From contig NZ_VUJV01000006.1 of assembly GCF_008373755.1 (NCBI RefSeq), positions 186,001 to 250,000 on the forward strand: a DNA stretch of 64,000 bases, read 5' to 3'. Under the pieces are notes generated by a model. The model saw only the letters and a program-made list of their open reading frames with translations, made no database searches and was not told where the DNA came from. A program made the position numbers and the translations under genes. Shown here piece by piece: positions 50,587 to 59,586 of this stretch (within the stretch, counting starts at the first letter, position 1; every line of letters begins with the position of its first letter). The DNA is from Nocardioides humilatus. Its GTDB lineage: Bacteria; Actinomycetota; Actinomycetes; Propionibacteriales; Nocardioidaceae.

Positions 50587-50615
50587 TTGACGTACAAACG
50601 CTTGTTCGTCATCAT
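50587..50615 (+). promoter_or_regulatory. Promoter and operator of the 13-gene carboxylase operon
   Basis: TTGACG (50587-50592), 17-bp spacer, CATCAT (50610-50615), then six bases to the GTG at 50622. ACAAACGCTTGT (50594-50605) lies in the spacer and is also found at 43519-43530. Confidence 0.65.
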
Positions 50616-50621
50616 CGATGC

Positions 50622-52154
50622 GTGGCCACCGACCTGTATGACGAGCTCGACCGCCGTCTCGCCGCGGCGCGCCGCGGCGGTCCGCAGGCCGCCCGCGACA
50701 AGCACCGCGCGGCCGGCAAGCTGCTCGTCCGCGAGCGCCTGCAGCTGCTTCTTGATGACATCGAGGAGTTCGAGGACGGGCTGCTGGCGCGACACCTCGA
50801 GGACCTCCCGGCCGACGGCGTGGTCACCTGCGTCGGTCACGTGGACGGCCGCCGCGTGTGCGTGATCGCCAACGACTACACCGTCAAGGCCGGTGCCTGG
50901 GGCAAGCGCACCTTCGAGAAGATCACCCGGATGCAGCTGCTCGCCGACGAGCTCGGCGTGCCGCTGGTCTACCTCGTCGACGCCGCCGGCGCCCGCATCG
51001 ACGAGCAGTTCGAGAGCTACGCCGGGCGCCATGCGTGGGGCAACATCTTCTACAACCAGGTCCAGATCTCCGGCCGGGTGCCGCAGATCTGCGCCCTCTT
51101 CGGCCCGTCTCCCGCGGGCGCCGCCTACGTCCCGGCGCTGTGCGACGTCACGATCATGGTGAAGGGCACCGCCACCGCCTACATCGGCTCGCCCCGCGTG
51201 GCCGAGATGGTGACCGGCGAGTCCGTCTCGCTGGAGGAGATGGGCGGAGCAGAGCTGCACGCCCGGGTCTCGGGCCTGGCCGATGTGATGGTCGCGACCG
51301 AGGTGGAGGCGATCGACGCGGTCCGCCTGTACCTCTCCTACCTCCCGGCCAGCTGGGAGCAGCAGCCGCCCAGGGTGGCTGCGCGACCGCCCCGTGACGT
51401 GGGTCCGCTGCGGGACGTGGTGCCGGCCAACGAGGCCACGCCGTACGACGTGCACCTGCTCATCGACGGCATCGTCGACGCGGACTCGTTCTTCGAGCAC
51501 AAGGAGCTGTTCGCACCCGAGCTGGTGACCGGCTTCGCGCGGATCGACGGCTCGCCGATCGGCATCGTCGCCAACCAGTCCTCGGTCAAGGCGGGCGTGC
51601 TGTTCAGCGACTCCTCCGACAAGGCCGCGCGGTTCGTGTGGATGTGTAACGCCTACAACGTGCCCTTGCTCTTCCTCGTCGACGTTCCTGGCTACATGCT
51701 CGGCACCGTCGCCGAGCGGGACGGGATCATCCGGCACGGGGCGAAGATGCTGTTCGCGGTCGCCGAGAGCCGGGTGCCGCGGATCGCTGTGATCGTCCGC
51801 AAGGCCTACGGCGGCGGCTACCTCGGCATGTCCGGCAGCCCGATGAACCCCGACGCCGTTCTGGCCCTGCCGACGGCCAAGCCCGCGCTCCTCGGTCCGG
51901 AAGCCGCCATCGCCGGCGTTCACTACAACCGCGCCATGGCGATCGAGGACGAGGCCGAGCGTCAACGCTTCGTCGCCGCGCTGCGCGCCGAGTACGCCGA
52001 GAAGGTCGACGTCTTCCAGATCGCCAACGAGAACGCCGTCGAGGCGGTCGTGCCCGTCGAGGACCTGCGCGGCGAGCTTGCCTCCCGCTTCCGGGTCTAC
52101 CGCGACCGTCGCAAACCAGAGATCCGCCGCCGCAACGGCGTCTACCCCGTCTGA
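50622..52154 (+). CDS. Acyl-CoA carboxylase beta subunit (carboxyltransferase)
   Basis: 510 residues, crotonase-fold double domain. N half: RDKHRAAGKLLVRERLQLLL, GPSPAGAAYVPALCDVTIMV; C half: VDVPGYMLGTVAERDGIIRH, VIVRKAYGGGYLGMSGSPMN, LGPEAAIAGV. It transfers carboxyl from biotin to an acyl-CoA. The alpha subunit lies 4.8 kb downstream in the same operon. Acyl specificity cannot be read from sequence; the neighbours (CitE-like lyase, MaoC, acyl-CoA dehydrogenase) suggest a 3-methyl-enoyl-CoA such as methylcrotonyl- or geranyl-type CoA. GTG start, likely leaderless. Confidence 0.92.
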   Translation: MATDLYDELDRRLAAARRGGPQAARDKHRAAGKLLVRERLQLLLDDIEEFEDGLLARHLEDLPADGVVTCVGHVDGRRVCVIANDYTVKAGAWGKRTFEKITRMQLLADELGVPLVYLVDAAGARIDEQFESYAGRHAWGNIFYNQVQISGRVPQICALFGPSPAGAAYVPALCDVTIMVKGTATAYIGSPRVAEMVTGESVSLEEMGGAELHARVSGLADVMVATEVEAIDAVRLYLSYLPASWEQQPPRVAARPPRDVGPLRDVVPANEATPYDVHLLIDGIVDADSFFEHKELFAPELVTGFARIDGSPIGIVANQSSVKAGVLFSDSSDKAARFVWMCNAYNVPLLFLVDVPGYMLGTVAERDGIIRHGAKMLFAVAESRVPRIAVIVRKAYGGGYLGMSGSPMNPDAVLALPTAKPALLGPEAAIAGVHYNRAMAIEDEAERQRFVAALRAEYAEKVDVFQIANENAVEAVVPVEDLRGELASRFRVYRDRRKPEIRRRNGVYPV

Positions 52155-52166
52155 GAGGACGACCCC

Positions 52167-53351
52167 ATGTTCGTGACCGATGCCCAGGGTGTCGCTGCCG
52201 ACCCGATCGCCGACAATGTCGAGCGCCAGGCCCTTCGCGAAGCCGTCCGCGCGATCGTTCGAGACGTCGCTCCGCCCGAGCGCCGACTGCCGCTGGACCT
52301 CGCCGAGGAGTTCGACGACGAGCTGCACGCCCACCTCGCCAAGCTCGGCGCCCTGGCGATCGGCGCCCACGCGGACCAGGGTGGCGAGGGCAACGCGCTG
52401 GACCAGCTGGTGGTCCTCGAGGAGCTGGCCGCGGGCCCGACCTCGATGGCGGTGTTCATGGTCGTGCACTACATGGGCGTGCAGGTCCTCTCCGTCCACG
52501 GAGACGCAGACCAGCGTGCCGCCTGGCTCGCTCCGTTGGCCGCGGGGGAGGCAAAGGTCGCGTTCGCGTGCACCGAAGCCGGCGGCGGGACCGACATCGG
52601 CCGCGCGATGCGCACGACTGCCCGCCGCGACGGGGACGACTGGGTGATCACGGGGGAGAAGTGCTGGATCTCCGGCGCCCAGCGTGCCGACTTCTTCGTC
52701 GTCTTGGCCCGCACCAGCGACGGCACGTCGATCGACGGCATCACGATGTTTCTGGTCCCCGCGACGGCGTCGGGCATCGAGGTCAGCGAGATCCCGACCG
52801 TCGCCGTTCATGGCCTGGACACCAACACCGTGGTCTTCGACGAGGTCCGGGTGTCGGGAGCGAGCGTGGTCGGTGAGCCCGACCTCGGCTTCCGCTTGGT
52901 CCTCGAGGTCCTCAATCGCGAGCGGCTCAACGCCGCGGCGGGTGCGATCGGCGCCGGGCGTGCCGCAGTGGAGTACGCCACCCGATATGTCGCGGAACGT
53001 GAGGCCTTCGGATCCACCGTCGGGTCGTTCCAGGCGGTGCAGCACCGGCTGGTCGAGGCTGCCGTCGCCGTCGAGGCGGCCCGCGGTCTCTTGGTCCGCG
53101 CCGCGTGTGTCGAGGTCGCCGGCGGACGGGCCGACGTCTTGTCCTCGATGGCGAAGCTGACCGCTTCGGAAGCCGCGGTCCGGGCCACCCAGACGGGCAT
53201 GGAGGTCATGGGCGGTGCCGGGTTCAGCGTCGAGCACCCGATGCAGCAGTGGTGGCGCGACGTCCGTCTCTGGGTGTTCGCACCACTCAACAACGACATG
53301 GTCCGCAACTACCTCGGCGAGCAGGCCCTCGGCCTGCCCCGGTCCTTCTGA
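52167..53351 (+). CDS. Acyl-CoA dehydrogenase with altered catalytic site
   Basis: 394 residues. AFACTEAGGGTDIGRAMRTT (about 132-151) and WISGAQRADFF are the FAD/substrate loops; MEVMGGAGFSVEHPMQQWWR (about 349-368) is normal. At the catalytic position, where most members read G-T-x-E or T/S-N-E-M, this one reads APLNNDMVRNYL: aspartate for glutamate. It may be slower, take a bulky substrate, or catalyse another reaction. It begins 12 bases after the carboxylase. Confidence 0.88.
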   Translation: MFVTDAQGVAADPIADNVERQALREAVRAIVRDVAPPERRLPLDLAEEFDDELHAHLAKLGALAIGAHADQGGEGNALDQLVVLEELAAGPTSMAVFMVVHYMGVQVLSVHGDADQRAAWLAPLAAGEAKVAFACTEAGGGTDIGRAMRTTARRDGDDWVITGEKCWISGAQRADFFVVLARTSDGTSIDGITMFLVPATASGIEVSEIPTVAVHGLDTNTVVFDEVRVSGASVVGEPDLGFRLVLEVLNRERLNAAAGAIGAGRAAVEYATRYVAEREAFGSTVGSFQAVQHRLVEAAVAVEAARGLLVRAACVEVAGGRADVLSSMAKLTASEAAVRATQTGMEVMGGAGFSVEHPMQQWWRDVRLWVFAPLNNDMVRNYLGEQALGLPRSF

Positions 53352-53361
53352 GGAGATCCTG

Positions 53362-54501
53362 ATGCCCGAAGCCTTCATCGTCGATGCCGTCCGCACGCCC
53401 GTCGCGCGGCGCGGCGGAGGACTGGCGCACGTCCACCCGGGCGACCTCGCCGCGCATGTGATCCGCGCACTGACGGGCTGCGTCGACGTCGATCCCGCCG
53501 CGATCGACGACGTGATCCTTGGCTGCCTCGATCCGCTCGGACCGCAGGCCGGCGACATCGCCCGGCTAGCGGCGCTGGCAGCCGGGCTGCCCGAGACCGT
53601 CCCGGGGGTCACTCTCGACCGGCAATGCGGATCCGGCCAACAGGCCGTGCACTTCGCCGCGCAGGCAGTCATGAGCGGCACCGCCGACCTGGTCATCGCG
53701 GGCGGCGTGCAGAGCATGAGCCAGATCCCGCTGATGAAGGGATACGACGTGCCGGACCTCCCCGGTCCCTGGGAGAGCGCCGGTCTCGTGGCCCGGTACG
53801 GGACCCCCGAGATCAGCCAGTTCTGGTCCGCCGACGCCATCGCCGAGCGCTGGGACATCGGCCGCGAGGAACTGGAGAAGTTCGCCCTGGAGAGCCACTC
53901 CTACGCGCTCGAGGCCATCGACGGCGGCTGGTTCGAGGCCGAGATCGAGCCCTACGGCGGCGTGTCCGTCGACGAGGGCCCGCGGCGCGACACCGCCAGC
54001 GACAAGCTGGCCGCACTCGCCCCCCTCCGCGAGGGTGGGCGCAACACCGCCGGCACTTCGAGCCAGATCTCGGACGGGTCCGCGGTCTTGCTGATCGCCT
54101 CCGAGCGTGCTGTTCGTGAGCACGGGCTGCGACCGCGTGCCCGCATCCACCACCTGTCCGTGCTGGGCGAGGACCCAGTGCTGATGCTGACCGCGCCGAT
54201 CCCGGCGACCCGCCGCGCTCTCGCGCGCTGCGGCCTGTCGATGGATGACATCGACCTGGTCGAGATCAACGAGGCCTTCGCGAGCGTCGTGCTCGCCTGG
54301 ATGAAGGAGCTCGACGTCCCCCGGCACAAGGTCAACGTCCAGGGCGGCGCGATCGCGCTCGGGCACCCGATCGGCGCCACTGGCGCCCGGCTGATGACCA
54401 CCTTGCTCGGCGCGCTGGAGCGCACCGGCGGCCGATACGGCCTGCAGACCATGTGCGAGGGCGGCGGTCAGGCCAACGTCACGATCATCGAACGGATCTG
54501 A
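53362..54501 (+). CDS. Thiolase (acetyl-CoA acyltransferase)
   Basis: 379 residues. Nucleophile cysteine in TLDRQCGSGQQAVHFA (about 87-102), His in GGAIALGHPIGATGARLM (about 331-348), second Cys in TMCEGGGQANV (about 364-374). AFIVDAVRTPVARRGG at the N-terminus is typical of degradative thiolases. AGGAG sets the ATG at 53362; the longer frame is within the previous gene. It should cleave a 3-ketoacyl-CoA from the island substrate. Confidence 0.93.
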   Translation: MPEAFIVDAVRTPVARRGGGLAHVHPGDLAAHVIRALTGCVDVDPAAIDDVILGCLDPLGPQAGDIARLAALAAGLPETVPGVTLDRQCGSGQQAVHFAAQAVMSGTADLVIAGGVQSMSQIPLMKGYDVPDLPGPWESAGLVARYGTPEISQFWSADAIAERWDIGREELEKFALESHSYALEAIDGGWFEAEIEPYGGVSVDEGPRRDTASDKLAALAPLREGGRNTAGTSSQISDGSAVLLIASERAVREHGLRPRARIHHLSVLGEDPVLMLTAPIPATRRALARCGLSMDDIDLVEINEAFASVVLAWMKELDVPRHKVNVQGGAIALGHPIGATGARLMTTLLGALERTGGRYGLQTMCEGGGQANVTIIERI

Positions 54502-54511
54502 GGAGACACCC

Positions 54512-55489
54512 ATGAGCAAGCTGTTGAACGAGCGCGTCGCGATCATCACTGGAGCCGGCCGCGGTCTTGGCCGCGCTCACGCGCTGGAGTTCGCTGCGCA
54601 CGGTGCGGCTGTCGTCGTCAACGACCTCGCCCTGGGGGGAGAGGACCCGGCGGCCGACGTGGCGGCCGAGATCCTGGAAGCAGGAGGACGTGCCATCTCG
54701 CTGGGCTGCGACGTCACCGACGAGGACGGCGTCAACGACCTCCTGGCCGCCGCCGTCGAGGAGTTCGGCGATGTGCACGCGGTCGTCAACAACGCCGGCA
54801 TCCTGCGCGACCACATGCTCGTCAACATGACCGTCGACGAGTGGGACGCGGTCATGGCGGTCCACCTGCGCGGCACCTTCCTGCTGACCCGCGCCGCAGC
54901 TCGGCATTGGCGCGCAGCCCACAAGTCGGGCCAGCCGGCCTCGGGTCGGATCGTCAACACGACGTCACCGGCGGGACTGTTCGGCAACATCGGGCAGGCC
55001 AACTACAGCGCAGCGAAGGCGGGTATCGCCGCCTTCACGCTCACCGCTGCTGAGGAGCTCCGACGCTACGGCGCGACGGTCAACTCGCTGTCGCCCAATG
55101 CCCGCACCCGGATGACGGCCACCCTGTTCGCCGACACGATGACCGCGCGCGACGGCGAGTTCGACATCATGGATCCAGCCAATGCCGCTCCGCTGCTGGC
55201 CTGGCTGTGCAGCGAGGAGGCCGGTCACGTCACGGGGCGGACCTTCACCGTGCTCGGCGGCAAGGTCTTCGTCAACGAGGGCTGGCACGAGGGCGTCGTG
55301 ACCGACCTCGGCCGACGCTGGTCCACCGACGACGTCGCTCGGGAGATGACCGACCTCCTCGGGCGTGCGCGTCCGGCGATGCCAGTCCTCGGCACCGCCG
55401 ACTCGGGCATCGTGCCGACGTCGCAGTCGGTCGTCGCAGAGTTCGCCGGCGACCAGCGCCGTCCGCTGGAACGGACCGGAGCGTCGTGA
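54512..55489 (+). CDS. Short-chain dehydrogenase, MFE-2-like 3-hydroxyacyl-CoA dehydrogenase type
   Basis: 325 residues. AIITGAGRGLGRAHALEFAA (about 10-29), VVNDLALGGE, VNNAGILRDHMLVNMTVDEW (about 91-110), catalytic TTSPAGLFGNIGQANYSAAK (about 150-169). The ND(L/Y) and NNAGILRD motifs are those of the peroxisomal multifunctional enzyme/FabG-like 3-hydroxyacyl-CoA dehydrogenases. Logical partner of the MaoC hydratase and thiolase. The stop overlaps the LLM gene by 4 bp. Confidence 0.9.
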   Translation: MSKLLNERVAIITGAGRGLGRAHALEFAAHGAAVVVNDLALGGEDPAADVAAEILEAGGRAISLGCDVTDEDGVNDLLAAAVEEFGDVHAVVNNAGILRDHMLVNMTVDEWDAVMAVHLRGTFLLTRAAARHWRAAHKSGQPASGRIVNTTSPAGLFGNIGQANYSAAKAGIAAFTLTAAEELRRYGATVNSLSPNARTRMTATLFADTMTARDGEFDIMDPANAAPLLAWLCSEEAGHVTGRTFTVLGGKVFVNEGWHEGVVTDLGRRWSTDDVAREMTDLLGRARPAMPVLGTADSGIVPTSQSVVAEFAGDQRRPLERTGAS

Positions 55490-56580
55490 ACCCGCATGTG
55501 AGCCAGGGGCTCGGACCGGCCCCGGAGACCGCGGGCGGGGTCCGTATCGGCATCACCCTCCCGCACGGCAACGCCTTTCACGAGACCGTTGCGCTGCTGC
55601 CGCAGCTCGAACGGGCCGGCGTCTCCGTCGTCCTCGCCGGCGAGGCCTACACGTTCGATGCGATCAGCCATCTCGCCTACGTGGCCGCCCGGACCGAGCG
55701 GGTCGAGCTGCTCGCCGGCATCCTGCCGATCTACACCCGCACCCCCGCGCTCACCGCGATGAGCTCCGCGGGCCTGGACTTCGTCTCGAACGGCCGCTTC
55801 CACCTGGGCCTGGGCAGCTCCGGTCCGCAGGTCGTCGAGGGATTCCACGGCGTTCCGTACGACGCCCCGCTCGGCCGCACCCGCGAAGTGGTGGACATCT
55901 GCCGGTCGGTCTGGCGCCGCGAGGCGCTGGTGCACGACGGGATCCATTACCCGGTTCCGCTGCCAGCCGACCGGGGCACCGGCCTCGGGAAACCGTTGAA
56001 GCTGATCGACCATCCGGTCCGCAACCGGATCCCGGTCTCGATCGCGGCCATCGGCCTCCGCAACGTGGAGCTGGCCGCCGAGATCGCCGACGGATGGCTG
56101 CCCCTGTTCTTCCACCCGGGCATGGCCGACGGCGTGTGGGGAGACTCGCTCCGCGCCGGAATGACACGACGGGATCCAGAGCTCGGCTCCCTGCAGACCA
56201 CGGTGCAGGTGCTCTTCGAGCTCGGCGAGGCCACGCCCGAGCGCCTCCAGCCCGCGAAGGAGCAGCTCGCTCTCTACATCGGCGGCATGGGCGCACGGGG
56301 CACGAACTTCTACAACGAGCTGGCCTGTCGCTACGGGTTTCGCCGTGAAGCAGACCAGATCCAGGATCGTTTCCTCGCGGGCCGCAAAGCCGAGGCGGCG
56401 GCCGCGGTCCCCGACGAACTGGCCCTCGCGGTCAACCTCATCGGCACCGAGGCCGACCTCGCTATCCGGGTGAAGGAGTACGAGGCCGCCGGCGTCAGCA
56501 CCGTGGTGCTCACTCCGCTGAACCCGGACCGCGGTGAACAGGTCGCTCAGATCCGACGACTGCTGGCGGTGACCGGATGA
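55486..56580 (+). CDS. LLM-class flavin oxidoreductase (F420 or FMN dependent), first copy
   Basis: 364 residues, luciferase-like barrel: IGITLPHGNAFHETVALLPQ, RTERVELLAGILPIYTRTPA, FHLGLGSSGPQVVEGFHGVP (about 103-122), IPVSIAAIGLRNVELAAEIA. These are the F420-dependent dehydrogenase-type signatures; FMN use is possible. The LLM enzyme could reduce or oxidise a ketone, or act on an enoyl group. GTG overlaps the SDR stop as GTGA. Confidence 0.87.
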   Translation: MNPHVSQGLGPAPETAGGVRIGITLPHGNAFHETVALLPQLERAGVSVVLAGEAYTFDAISHLAYVAARTERVELLAGILPIYTRTPALTAMSSAGLDFVSNGRFHLGLGSSGPQVVEGFHGVPYDAPLGRTREVVDICRSVWRREALVHDGIHYPVPLPADRGTGLGKPLKLIDHPVRNRIPVSIAAIGLRNVELAAEIADGWLPLFFHPGMADGVWGDSLRAGMTRRDPELGSLQTTVQVLFELGEATPERLQPAKEQLALYIGGMGARGTNFYNELACRYGFRREADQIQDRFLAGRKAEAAAAVPDELALAVNLIGTEADLAIRVKEYEAAGVSTVVLTPLNPDRGEQVAQIRRLLAVTG

Positions 56581-57002
56581 GCGATCTGCGCCACGACCTG
56601 GCACCGATCCGGGTCACCGCCGATGAGCTGACGGTGGAGACGAACCAGAGCGCCGGAGCGACCCGAATCGCCGCGATCCACCGCGGCATGGGTGCAGACC
56701 GGATCTGGCTGGGCAAGGTTCTCAACGACCCGGCCTACCGGTCGGTGCCGCACCACCACGCGGGCGCCGAGACCGGCGGCTACGTGCTCAAGGGCAAGGC
56801 CCGCATCTACTTCGGCGAGGGCTACCGGGAGTATTACGACCTCGACGAGGGCGATTTCGTCCAGGTGCCGCCGTGGATGCCGCACATCGAGTGCAACCGC
56901 AGCAAGGACGCCGAGCTGGTCTGGCTAACCGCACGCACGCCCGACAACTTGGTCGTCAACCTCCCTGACGTCGACCTCCCGGCCTCGGCGTACGCGTCAT
57001 GA
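56577..57002 (+). CDS. Cupin-domain protein
   Basis: 141 residues. Metal motif 1: SVPHHHAGAETGGYVLKGKA (about 60-79); motif 2: DFVQVPPWMPHIEC (about 101-114). The H-H-H...E and H pattern indicates a metal-binding single cupin. Function unknown; in catabolic clusters such proteins are dioxygenases or isomerases, or protective lactone-binding proteins. Coupled by ATGA on both sides. Confidence 0.82.
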   Translation: MSDLRHDLAPIRVTADELTVETNQSAGATRIAAIHRGMGADRIWLGKVLNDPAYRSVPHHHAGAETGGYVLKGKARIYFGEGYREYYDLDEGDFVQVPPWMPHIECNRSKDAELVWLTARTPDNLVVNLPDVDLPASAYAS

Positions 57003-58750
57003 CCGCGCCGCCCTTCAGCACGGTCCTGGTCGCGAACCGCGGTGAGATCGCGGTGCGTGTGATCCGCACCTGCCGTGAGCTCGGCATCGCCACGGTCGCG
57101 GTCCACTCCGACGTCGACGCCGGAGCCCTCCACGTCCGACTGGCCGACGAGGTTGTCTCGCTCGGCGGCACGACCGCGGCCGAGTCGTACCTCGACGTGA
57201 GCAAGATCGTCGCCGCGATCGAGCAGACCGGGGCTGAGGCGGTGCACCCCGGCTACGGCTTCCTGTCCGAGAACGCCGACTTCGTCACGGCCGTGCAGCA
57301 GGCGGGAGGCGTCTTCGTCGGTCCGCCGGCCGAGGCGATGGAGCTGATGGGGAGCAAGCTCAGTGCTCGCGCTGCCGCCACGGCGGCCGGCGTTCCCACG
57401 ATCCCCGGTTCCGAGCACCCGGTGGTGGACGGCGACGGCGTGCGGGCGTTCGCGGCCCGGCACGGTTACCCGCTCGCGGTCAAGGCCTCGTACGGCGGCG
57501 GTGGCCGCGGTATGAGGGTGGTGCACGGCGACGACGAGGCCGATGCGGCCGTCGAGTCCGCCCGGCGCGAGGCGACGGCGTATTTCGGCGAGCCGGAGGT
57601 CTACGTCGAGCGCTACCTCGAGCGGCCGCGGCACGTCGAGGTCCAGGTGCTCGCCGACGAGCTGGGGACCGTCGTCGCCGTCGGCACCCGCGACTGCTCG
57701 GTGCAGCGCCGGCACCAGAAGCTCCTCGAGGAGGCACCGGCCTCCACGATCTCGGCAGAGACCGCCGACGCCATGTTCCAGGCATCGATCGCACTGGCCA
57801 AGGCGGTCGACTATCGCGGGGCCGGAACCCTGGAGTTCCTGGCCCAGGACGACGAGTTCTTCTTCCTCGAGATGAACACCCGCCTGCAGGTCGAGCACCC
57901 CGTCACCGAGGCGGTGGCTGACATCGGCACCGCCGGTCGGGTCGACCTCGTCGCCGAGCAGCTGCGCATCGCTGCCGGCCTGCCGATCTCGTTCGAGCAG
58001 GCCGACCTTTCGGTGAGCGGTCACGCGATCGAGCTGCGGATCAACGCCGAGGATCCGCGCGGCGGCTCCTTCCTGCCGACACCGGGGCCGATCACCGCGC
58101 TCCAGCCACCGTCCGGCGTCCGGTTCGACACCGGTTACGAGCGCGGCGACGTCGTGAGCGAGCACTACGACGGACTCGTCGGGAAGCTCGTCGTGTGGGG
58201 CGAGGACCGCCCCGCCGCGATCGCGAACGCGCGACGAGCGCTCCGGGAGCTGGGCGTGGGCGGGATCCGGACCACCGCACCCGCGCACGGCCTGATCCTC
58301 GAGCACCCGCACTTCGTCGAGGACGTGCACACGACCCGCTGGCTCGAGACCGAGTCCACGATGGCGCGGGCGCTGGACCGGCTGGCCGACGTACCTGTCG
58401 AGGCAGGACTGCCGCCGCGCCGCCTGGCGACCGTGAACGGCCGCACCTACTGGATGCCCGACGACGGACCGCCGCCGCAGGTCGTCCTCCAGACCGCGGA
58501 GCGCGGTGCGGACCTGGTCTCCAGTGACGGGATCGTCCGCTCGCCGATGCAGGGCACCATCGTCAAGCTCGCCTGCGCCGCCGGTGACCGGGTCGAGGCC
58601 GACCAGGTCGTGTGCGTCCTGGAGGCGATGAAGATGGAGAACCCGCTGCGCGCCGGCCGCACCGGCGTGGTGACCTCGCTCGAGGTCGCCCTCGGTGACT
58701 CGGTCGCCCCGGCGCAGGTCCTGCTGTCCATCGAGGAGGACGACGCATGA
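56999..58750 (+). CDS. Acyl-CoA carboxylase alpha subunit (biotin carboxylase + BCCP)
   Basis: 583 residues. Biotin carboxylase about 1-450: VLVANRGEIAVRVIRTCREL, VKASYGGGGRGMRVV (about 161-175), LEEAPASTIS, FLEMNTRLQVEHPVTEAVAD (about 290-309). Linker about 450-510; biotinyl domain at the C-terminus with VCVLEAMKMENPL (lysine ~545). Same length and order as AccA1/AccA3 type subunits. It carboxylates biotin with bicarbonate and ATP for the beta subunit at 50622. Confidence 0.95.
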   Translation: MTAPPFSTVLVANRGEIAVRVIRTCRELGIATVAVHSDVDAGALHVRLADEVVSLGGTTAAESYLDVSKIVAAIEQTGAEAVHPGYGFLSENADFVTAVQQAGGVFVGPPAEAMELMGSKLSARAAATAAGVPTIPGSEHPVVDGDGVRAFAARHGYPLAVKASYGGGGRGMRVVHGDDEADAAVESARREATAYFGEPEVYVERYLERPRHVEVQVLADELGTVVAVGTRDCSVQRRHQKLLEEAPASTISAETADAMFQASIALAKAVDYRGAGTLEFLAQDDEFFFLEMNTRLQVEHPVTEAVADIGTAGRVDLVAEQLRIAAGLPISFEQADLSVSGHAIELRINAEDPRGGSFLPTPGPITALQPPSGVRFDTGYERGDVVSEHYDGLVGKLVVWGEDRPAAIANARRALRELGVGGIRTTAPAHGLILEHPHFVEDVHTTRWLETESTMARALDRLADVPVEAGLPPRRLATVNGRTYWMPDDGPPPQVVLQTAERGADLVSSDGIVRSPMQGTIVKLACAAGDRVEADQVVCVLEAMKMENPLRAGRTGVVTSLEVALGDSVAPAQVLLSIEEDDA

Positions 58751-59586
58751 CCAGGTGGGCGACGCTGCGCTGGCTCGACGGCACCCGGCTCGCGCGCCGC
58801 GATGGCGACGAGTACGTCGTGTACGCGCGCAGCGGCGTCGCCGACCTCTTCCACCAACTGCCGGGGATGTCGGAAGGCATCGGCCGGGTTCCGGTCGCCG
58901 AAGCGGACCACGCGCCGCTCTCCCCGACACCGTCGCGGGTGATCTGCGTCGGCCTCAACTACGCCGACCACATCGCGGAGATGGGGCGCGAGCGGCCGAC
59001 CCACCCGACGCTGTTCACCAAGTTCGCCAGCACCCTGGCCGGTGCCTACGACGACCTGCCGCTGCCGGACGTCTCGGCCCACGTCGACTGGGAGGCCGAA
59101 CTGGCGCTCGTCATCGGTGCGCCGGCCTACCGCTTGAGTCCTGCGGATGCTCTCGGCGCGATCGGTGGCTACACGGTGGCCAACGACGTCTCGATGCGCG
59201 ACTGGCAGCGGCGGACGACGCAGTGGCTGGCCGGGAAGGCGTTCGACGCGACCACACCCCTCGGCCCGGAACTGGTGACCCCCGACGAGGTGGACCATGC
59301 CCGCGACCTGGCGGTCACGTGCCTGCTCGACGGGGTGGTGCGGCAACTGGGCCGGACCTCGGACCTCGTCTTCGCGCCCGCAGACATCGTCAGCTACGTC
59401 AGCCAGTTCACCCGCCTCGAACCGGGGGACGTGCTGCTCACCGGGACACCCGGCGGCGTGGGTGCCGCGACGGACGACGGCCTCGTCGCGGGGCAGGTGC
59501 TCGAGACCCACGTCGAGGGCATCGGCGTCTGTCGGAACTTCGTGGTCGCGGACCTCGCGGCTACCACTGTGGAGGAGGCGTCATGA
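58747..59586 (+). CDS. Fumarylacetoacetate hydrolase (FAH) family protein
   Basis: 279 residues. FAH domain about 60-275: ICVGLNYADHIAEMGRERPT, DWEAELALVIGAPAY (metal glutamates, about 116-130), YTVANDVSMRDWQRR, VLLTGTPGGVGAAT. Family members hydrolyse or decarboxylate 1,3-diketones or oxoacids (fumarylpyruvate, acylpyruvate, 2-hydroxyhepta-dienedioate). Could cleave a beta-diketone or ring-opened intermediate. Coupled by ATGA to both neighbours. Confidence 0.9.
   Translation: MTRWATLRWLDGTRLARRDGDEYVVYARSGVADLFHQLPGMSEGIGRVPVAEADHAPLSPTPSRVICVGLNYADHIAEMGRERPTHPTLFTKFASTLAGAYDDLPLPDVSAHVDWEAELALVIGAPAYRLSPADALGAIGGYTVANDVSMRDWQRRTTQWLAGKAFDATTPLGPELVTPDEVDHARDLAVTCLLDGVVRQLGRTSDLVFAPADIVSYVSQFTRLEPGDVLLTGTPGGVGAATDDGLVAGQVLETHVEGIGVCRNFVVADLAATTVEEAS

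Noticed and set aside
50073-53858. Minus-strand open frame of 1261 codons
   Set aside because: It is antisense to the TetR, carboxylase, dehydrogenase and thiolase genes, all with clear motifs. Its Arg/Gly/His/Val-rich text has no domain; long antisense frames are expected at this GC content.
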